Positions 59,623 through 64,000 of a stretch of DNA of 64,000 bases are shown piece by piece; positions within the stretch are counted from its first letter, which is position 1, and each line of letters starts with the position of its first letter. Under the pieces are notes generated by a model. The model was given only the letters and a program-made list of their open reading frames with translations. It was not told where the DNA came from and made no database searches. This DNA is from Variovorax sp. MHTC-1 (GTDB lineage Bacteria > Pseudomonadota > Gammaproteobacteria > Burkholderiales > Burkholderiaceae_C). The position numbers were made by a program, and so were the translations under genes. The stretch spans positions 124,001-188,000 of the forward strand of contig NZ_RWKI01000001.1 of NCBI RefSeq assembly GCF_003984645.1, given 5' to 3'.

Positions 59623-61725
59623 ATGACGGCTGAATACAAAGTGCTCGGCGACGTCGCCGTGATCACCCTGACCAATCCCCCGGTCAATGGCCTCGGTTTC
59701 TCGACGCGCATCGGCATCACCGACGGGCTCTCGAAGGCGCTAGACGACGCGGCCGTCAAGGCGATCGTGATCACCGGCGCGGGCAAGGCCTTCTCGGGCG
59801 GCGCCGACATCAAGGAGTTCGGCACGCCCAAGGCGCTGCAGGAGCCCAATCTGCTGAGCGTGATCCTCGCGCTCGAGGCATCGACCAAGCCGATCGTCGC
59901 GGCCATCCATTCGGTCTGCATGGGCGGCGGTCTCGAACTGGCCCTGGGCTGCCACTACCGCGTGGCCGCGCCCGGCACCAGCGTCGCGCTGCCCGAGGTC
60001 AAGCTGGGCCTCTTGCCCGGCGCCGGCGGCACGCAGCGCCTGCCGCGCGTGCTGGGCGTGGAGACCGCGCTCAACATGATCGTGACCGGCGAGGCCGTCA
60101 AGAGCGAGCTGCTCGCTTCGCTGCCCGGCCAGAAGCTGTTCGACAAGCTGGCCGCATCGCCCGAGACGCTGTTCGAGGAAGCTGTGGAGTTCGCGAAGTC
60201 GGTGGCCGGCAAGAGCGGCGATCTGCCGCTGGTGCGCAAGCTGCCGTGCAAGCATCCGCAGGGTGACGCCTACTTCCAGTTCGCGCGCAACATGGTCGGC
60301 GGCATGTCGAAGAACTATCCGGCGCCGCTCAAGTGCGTGGATGCGGTGCAGGCCGCTACGCAGATGAAGTTCGACGACGGCATGGCCGAGGAGCGCCGCC
60401 TCTTCACCGCGCTGATGTTCACGCCCGAATCGCTAGCGCTGCGCCACCTGTTCATGGCCGAACGCGCAGCCTCGCGCATTCCCGACGTGCCGGAAGACAC
60501 GCCGCAGCGCAGCATCAAGTCGGTCGGCGTGATCGGCGCCGGCACCATGGGCGGCGGCATCTCGATGAACTTCCTGAACGCGGGCATCCCGGTCAAGATC
60601 CTCGAGATGAAGCAGGAGGCGCTCGATCGCGGCATCGCCACCATCCGCAAGAACTACGAAGCGCAGGTCAAGAAGGGCAAGCTCAAGGCCGAGAAGTACG
60701 AAGAGCGGATGGCGCTGCTGTCGACCACGCTCGACTACAACGAGCTGAAGGACGCCGACCTGATCATCGAAGCGGTGTTCGAGGAGCTCGGCGTCAAGGA
60801 GAAGGTGTTCAAGGAACTGGACCGCGTCGCCAAGGCCGGCGCCATCCTGGCCTCCAACACCTCGACGCTGGACGTCGACAAGATCGCCGCCTTCACCGAG
60901 CGCCCGCAGGACGTGGTCGGCATGCACTTCTTCAGCCCGGCCAACGTGATGAAGCTGCTCGAAGTGGTGCGGGGCAAGGAGACGGCCAAGGACGTGCTGG
61001 CCACCGTGATGGCGATCGCCAAGAAGATCAAGAAGACCGCCGTGGTTTCCGGCGTGTGCGACGGCTTCATCGGCAACCGCATGATCGAGCAGTACTCGCG
61101 CCAAGCCGGCTTCCTGCTGGACGAAGGCGCGACGCCGCAGCAAGTGGACCGCGCCATCGAGAAGTTCGGCTTCGCCATGGGGCCGTTCCGCATGGGCGAC
61201 TTGGCCGGCAACGACATCGGCTGGGCGATCCGCAAGCGCCGCGCCACCGAGCGCGCCGACATGAAGTACAGCAAGACGGCCGACAAGCTCTGCGAGCTGG
61301 GCCGCTTCGGCCAGAAGACCGGGGCAGGGTGGTACGACTACCAGGCCGGCAAGCGCGATGCGATCCCGAGCCAGGTCGTGCTCGACCTGATCGAAAAGCA
61401 CCGCAAGGACGAAGGCATCACGCCGCGCAAGATCTCCGACGAGGAGATCGTGCAGCGCCTGGTCTACGCGCTGGTGAACGAAGGCGCGCACATCCTCGAG
61501 GACGGCATCGCCTCCAAGTCGGGCGACATCGACATGGTCTACCTCACCGGCTACGGCTTCCCGATCTGGCGCGGCGGCCCGATGCACTATGCCAACCAGG
61601 TCGGCCTCTACAACGTGGCCGAGGCAATGAAGCGCTTTGCCAAGAACCCGCGCGACGACGCGAGCTTCTGGCAGCCCGCGCCGCTGATCCAGAAGCTGGC
61701 GGCCGAAGGCAAGCAGTTCAGCTGA
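59623..61725 (+). CDS. Multifunctional 3-hydroxyacyl-CoA dehydrogenase/enoyl-CoA hydratase
   Basis: This 700-residue fusion runs two steps of beta-oxidation. The N-terminal crotonase domain has the oxyanion loops [11 protein letters not shown] and [15 protein letters not shown], and both catalytic Glu (GGGLELA and [14 protein letters not shown]). From about residue 300 the dehydrogenase domain has the NAD motif [14 protein letters not shown] and the catalytic His in [17 protein letters not shown]. The peroxisomal-type order (hydratase first) matches short-chain acyl-CoA multifunctional enzymes, similar to FadB/FadJ. It follows the Liv cluster and precedes thiolase, suggesting a complete degradation module. 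Confidence 0.93.
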   Translation: MTAEYKVLGDVAVITLTNPPVNGLGFSTRIGITDGLSKALDDAAVKAIVITGAGKAFSGGADIKEFGTPKALQEPNLLSVILALEASTKPIVAAIHSVCMGGGLELALGCHYRVAAPGTSVALPEVKLGLLPGAGGTQRLPRVLGVETALNMIVTGEAVKSELLASLPGQKLFDKLAASPETLFEEAVEFAKSVAGKSGDLPLVRKLPCKHPQGDAYFQFARNMVGGMSKNYPAPLKCVDAVQAATQMKFDDGMAEERRLFTALMFTPESLALRHLFMAERAASRIPDVPEDTPQRSIKSVGVIGAGTMGGGISMNFLNAGIPVKILEMKQEALDRGIATIRKNYEAQVKKGKLKAEKYEERMALLSTTLDYNELKDADLIIEAVFEELGVKEKVFKELDRVAKAGAILASNTSTLDVDKIAAFTERPQDVVGMHFFSPANVMKLLEVVRGKETAKDVLATVMAIAKKIKKTAVVSGVCDGFIGNRMIEQYSRQAGFLLDEGATPQQVDRAIEKFGFAMGPFRMGDLAGNDIGWAIRKRRATERADMKYSKTADKLCELGRFGQKTGAGWYDYQAGKRDAIPSQVVLDLIEKHRKDEGITPRKISDEEIVQRLVYALVNEGAHILEDGIASKSGDIDMVYLTGYGFPIWRGGPMHYANQVGLYNVAEAMKRFAKNPRDDASFWQPAPLIQKLAAEGKQFS

Positions 61726-61745
61726 AGCGACGGCGAGGACGCGCT

Positions 61746-63218
61746 GTGATCAAAAGGGTGCTGCTCGGGCTGCTGCTGGCGCTGCTTGTGCTGGCAGTGG
61801 TGATCGCGGGCAACACCTGGCGCTCGCCCTCGCGGCAGTTGCAGGTACCGGCGGTCCAGAAGGTCGCGGTCGATGCCGAGGCGGTTGCCGAGCGGCTCTC
61901 GGGCGCCATCCCGATCCGCACTGTTTCCAGCTTCGAAGGCGCGCAGTCCAACGGCGAGGAGTTCAGGAAGCTCCACGCTTACCTGGCACAGCAATTTCCC
62001 AAGCTGCATGCGACGCTGAAGAAGGAAATCGTCGGCGACCATGCGCTGCTCTACACCTGGACCGGCAGCGACCCGGCCGCGAAGCCGGTCGCGCTGATGG
62101 CGCACCAGGACGTGGTTCCGGTCGCGCCCGGCACCGAGCGTGCCTGGGAGGTCGACCCCTTCAGCGGCCAGATCAAGGACGGCTTCGTCTGGGGCCGCGG
62201 CACCTGGGACAACAAGGGCAATCTGCTGGCGCAGATGGAAGCCGTCGAGATGCTCGTGGCCGGCGGCTTCCAGCCGCGGCAGACCATCTACCTGGTGGCG
62301 GGCGACGACGAGGAGGTCAGCGGCCTGCGCGGCGCCAAGCCGATCGCGGAGCTCTTGAAGTCGCGCGGCGTCCGGCTCGAATGGGTGCTCGACGAGGGAC
62401 TGCTGGTCACCGAAGGCGTGCTCGCCGGCCTCGACAAGCCGGCTGCCCTCATCGGCCTGGCCGAGAAGGGCTACGGCACCTTCTTCCTCTCGCTCGACAC
62501 GCCGCCGGGCCACTCGTCGATGCCGCCGTCCAGCACGGCGATCGGCAGCATGAGCGCTGCGCTGGCCAAGCTCGAAGCGAACCCGATGCCGGCCGCGATC
62601 GGCGGCGTGGCGGGCGAGATGTTCGCGACGCTGGCGCCCGAGATGAAGGGCTTCGGCCGCGTCGCGCTCTCCAACCTCTGGCTTTTCGGCCCGGTGGTGC
62701 AGGGCCAGCTCGAAAAGGGCGTGAGCAGCAATGCCATGCTGCGCACCACCACCGCGCTGACCATCGTGCGCGCCGGCAACAAGGACAACGTGCTGCCGGG
62801 CCGTGCCGAGGCAGCCGTCAACTTCCGCGTGCTGCCGGGCGACACGCTGGCTTCGGTGGAGGCGCACATCCGCAAGACCGTCGCGAACGACGCCATCACG
62901 ATCAAGCAATACCCAGGCAACTCGGAGCCCTCGCCGGTCTCGCCCATCGACAGCACGGGCTATCGCACGATCGCGCAATCGGTGCGCCAGACCTTCCCGG
63001 ATGCCATCGTCGCGCCGGGCCTCATGATCGCGGCCACCGACTCGCGCCACTTCGCGATCCTGAGCGACGCGATCTACCGCTTCTCCCCGGTGCGCGCGCG
63101 GAGCGAGGACCTGCCGCGCTTCCACGGCACCAATGAGCGCATTTCGATCGCCAACTACGTCGAGATGGTCCAGTTCTATCACCAGCTGCTGCGCAACACC
63201 GTGCAGCAGCCCCAATAA
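61746..63218 (+). CDS. M20 family zinc peptidase (carboxypeptidase-S/PM20D1 type)
   Basis: This 490-residue protein starts at a GTG with GAGGA six bases before it. One membrane anchor (VLLGLLLALLVLAVVIAG) is followed by the M20 domain. Metal ligands are His in LMAHQDVVPV, Asp in GRGTWDNKGN, Glu pair in VAGDDEEVSGL and His in ATDSRHFAIL; the dimerisation domain lies between. The GRGTWDNKG reading, in place of the commoner GRGA-type, is typical of the CPS1/PM20D1 subgroup that cleaves N-acyl amino acids. That would fit fatty acid release and beta-oxidation here (inference). Confidence 0.88.
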   Translation: MIKRVLLGLLLALLVLAVVIAGNTWRSPSRQLQVPAVQKVAVDAEAVAERLSGAIPIRTVSSFEGAQSNGEEFRKLHAYLAQQFPKLHATLKKEIVGDHALLYTWTGSDPAAKPVALMAHQDVVPVAPGTERAWEVDPFSGQIKDGFVWGRGTWDNKGNLLAQMEAVEMLVAGGFQPRQTIYLVAGDDEEVSGLRGAKPIAELLKSRGVRLEWVLDEGLLVTEGVLAGLDKPAALIGLAEKGYGTFFLSLDTPPGHSSMPPSSTAIGSMSAALAKLEANPMPAAIGGVAGEMFATLAPEMKGFGRVALSNLWLFGPVVQGQLEKGVSSNAMLRTTTALTIVRAGNKDNVLPGRAEAAVNFRVLPGDTLASVEAHIRKTVANDAITIKQYPGNSEPSPVSPIDSTGYRTIAQSVRQTFPDAIVAPGLMIAATDSRHFAILSDAIYRFSPVRARSEDLPRFHGTNERISIANYVEMVQFYHQLLRNTVQQPQ

Positions 63219-63249
63219 GCATCACCCCTCTTTTTCAAAGGACCCCACC

Positions 63250-64000
63250 ATGACCAGCGCCGTCATCGTTTCCACCGCCCGTACGCCGCTCGCCAAGAGC
63301 TGGAAGGGCGCCTTCAACATGACGCACGGCGCCACGCTCGGCGGCCATGCGGTGCAGCACGCGGTGGCGCGCGCCGGCATCGAGGCCGCGGAGGTCGACG
63401 ACGTGATCATGGGCTGCGCCAACCCCGAAGGCGCGACCGGCGCCAACATCGCGCGCCAGGTCGCGCTGCGCGCCGGACTGCCGATCACCACCGCGGGCAT
63501 GACCATCAACCGCTTCTGCTCCTCGGGCCTGCAGACCATCGCGACCGCCGCCCAGCGCATCATCGCGGGCGAGGGCGAGGTCTACGTGGCCGGCGGCGTC
63601 GAGAGCATCTCGTGCGTGCAGAACGAGATGAACAAGCACATGCTGGCCGACCCCTGGCTGGTGAAGCACAAGCCCGAGATCTACTGGAACATGCTGCAGA
63701 CGGCCGAGCAGGTCGCCAAGCGCTACGACATCGGCCGCGACGCGATGGACGAGTACGGCGCCGCGAGCCAGCAGAAGGCCACCGCCGCGCTCGAGGCCGG
63801 CCTCTTCAAGGCCGAGATCGCCCCGATCACCGTGCTGGCCGGCGTGGCCGACCCGGTGCTGGGCCTGCGTACCAAGGAAGTCACGGTCGAGAACGACGAG
63901 GGCATCCGCCCCGGCACCACCAAGGAAGGCATCAGCGGCATCCGCCCGGCCATTCCGGGCGGCGTGATCTCGGCCGGCAACGCCAGCCAGTTCTCCGACG
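63250..64000 (+). CDS. Acetyl-CoA C-acyltransferase (thiolase), N-terminal part
   Basis: The first 250 residues of a thiolase are seen; the rest is beyond the edge. The nucleophilic Cys is in NRFCSSGLQTIATAAQRI near residue 90, and the opening AVIVSTARTPLAKSWKGAF is the family standard. It follows the M20 peptidase by 31 bases and a GGACCCC sequence stands in for a weak ribosome site. With the hydratase/dehydrogenase fusion it completes a beta-oxidation pair (FadA-like). Confidence 0.95.
   Translation, partial: MTSAVIVSTARTPLAKSWKGAFNMTHGATLGGHAVQHAVARAGIEAAEVDDVIMGCANPEGATGANIARQVALRAGLPITTAGMTINRFCSSGLQTIATAAQRIIAGEGEVYVAGGVESISCVQNEMNKHMLADPWLVKHKPEIYWNMLQTAEQVAKRYDIGRDAMDEYGAASQQKATAALEAGLFKAEIAPITVLAGVADPVLGLRTKEVTVENDEGIRPGTTKEGISGIRPAIPGGVISAGNASQFSD

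Overview
The window is high-GC proteobacterial DNA. Gene content and order point to Burkholderiales, most likely family Comamonadaceae and close to Variovorax. This rests on the order smc-zipA-ligA, the ferredoxin-type cysI/DUF934/cysH/cysD/cysN cluster, the acyl-CoA ligase/LivK/LivHMGF block and GC-rich interspersed repeats typical of that family. The genus is an inference from recalled family features, not from a search. Nearly all of it is ordinary chromosome; no rRNA, tRNA, CRISPR array, prophage or insertion sequence was recognised.

Layout. 1-4.4 kb: assimilatory sulfate reduction operon on the minus strand (cysI, a 29-codon linking ORF, DUF934, cysH, cysD, cysN cut by the window edge), with a candidate promoter and two palindromes upstream. 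4.5-12.6 kb: mixed genes (zinc-ribbon membrane protein, MFS carrier, extensin-like protein, hemolysin III/PAQR protein, crotonase homologue, LysE exporter with its divergent ArgP-type regulator, a LexA box over a small ORF, transglutaminase). 12.7-18 kb: a large membrane protein gene broken by a one-base frameshift, then mnmC and yggX. 18-27.8 kb: sulfate uptake and cysteine synthesis (Tat-type sulfate-binding protein, serine acetyltransferase, a second sulfate-binding protein with cysT-cysW-cysA and dsbB), interrupted by two flavin reductases, a LysR regulator, an alpha/beta hydrolase and the two joined ends of a deleted peroxiredoxin gene. 27.7-30.3 kb: an orphan ParA-type ATPase and a hipBA toxin-antitoxin pair behind an AT-rich operator. 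30.3-51 kb: housekeeping genes (lipoproteins, smc, zipA, ligA, def, doxX, glnD, map, purL, parvulin, bolA, yciB, msrB, selO). 51-64 kb: acyl-CoA ligase, two tandem LivK-type binding proteins, livHMGF, a FadB-type multifunctional enzyme, an M20 peptidase and a thiolase (cut by the edge), which together look like an uptake and beta-oxidation module for a carboxylic acid.

The most unusual signals are these. (i) Three operon junctions (cysI/DUF934, zipA/ligA, livM/livG) carry GC-rich spacers that are open in frame, begin with ATG or GTG overlapping the upstream stop, and end with TGA overlapping the downstream ATG. This looks like repeat insertion into four-base stop/start overlaps, or selection for translational coupling. 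(ii) Three dispersed copies of a roughly 100-bp repeat lie at 35.8, 47.2 and 59.4 kb. (iii) A perfect LexA-type box sits just upstream of an unrecognised 56-residue ORF antisense to the end of argP. (iv) The peroxiredoxin remnant keeps both gene ends but has lost the middle. (v) LivF has Arg in place of the Walker A Lys, and a crotonase homologue lacks both catalytic Glu.
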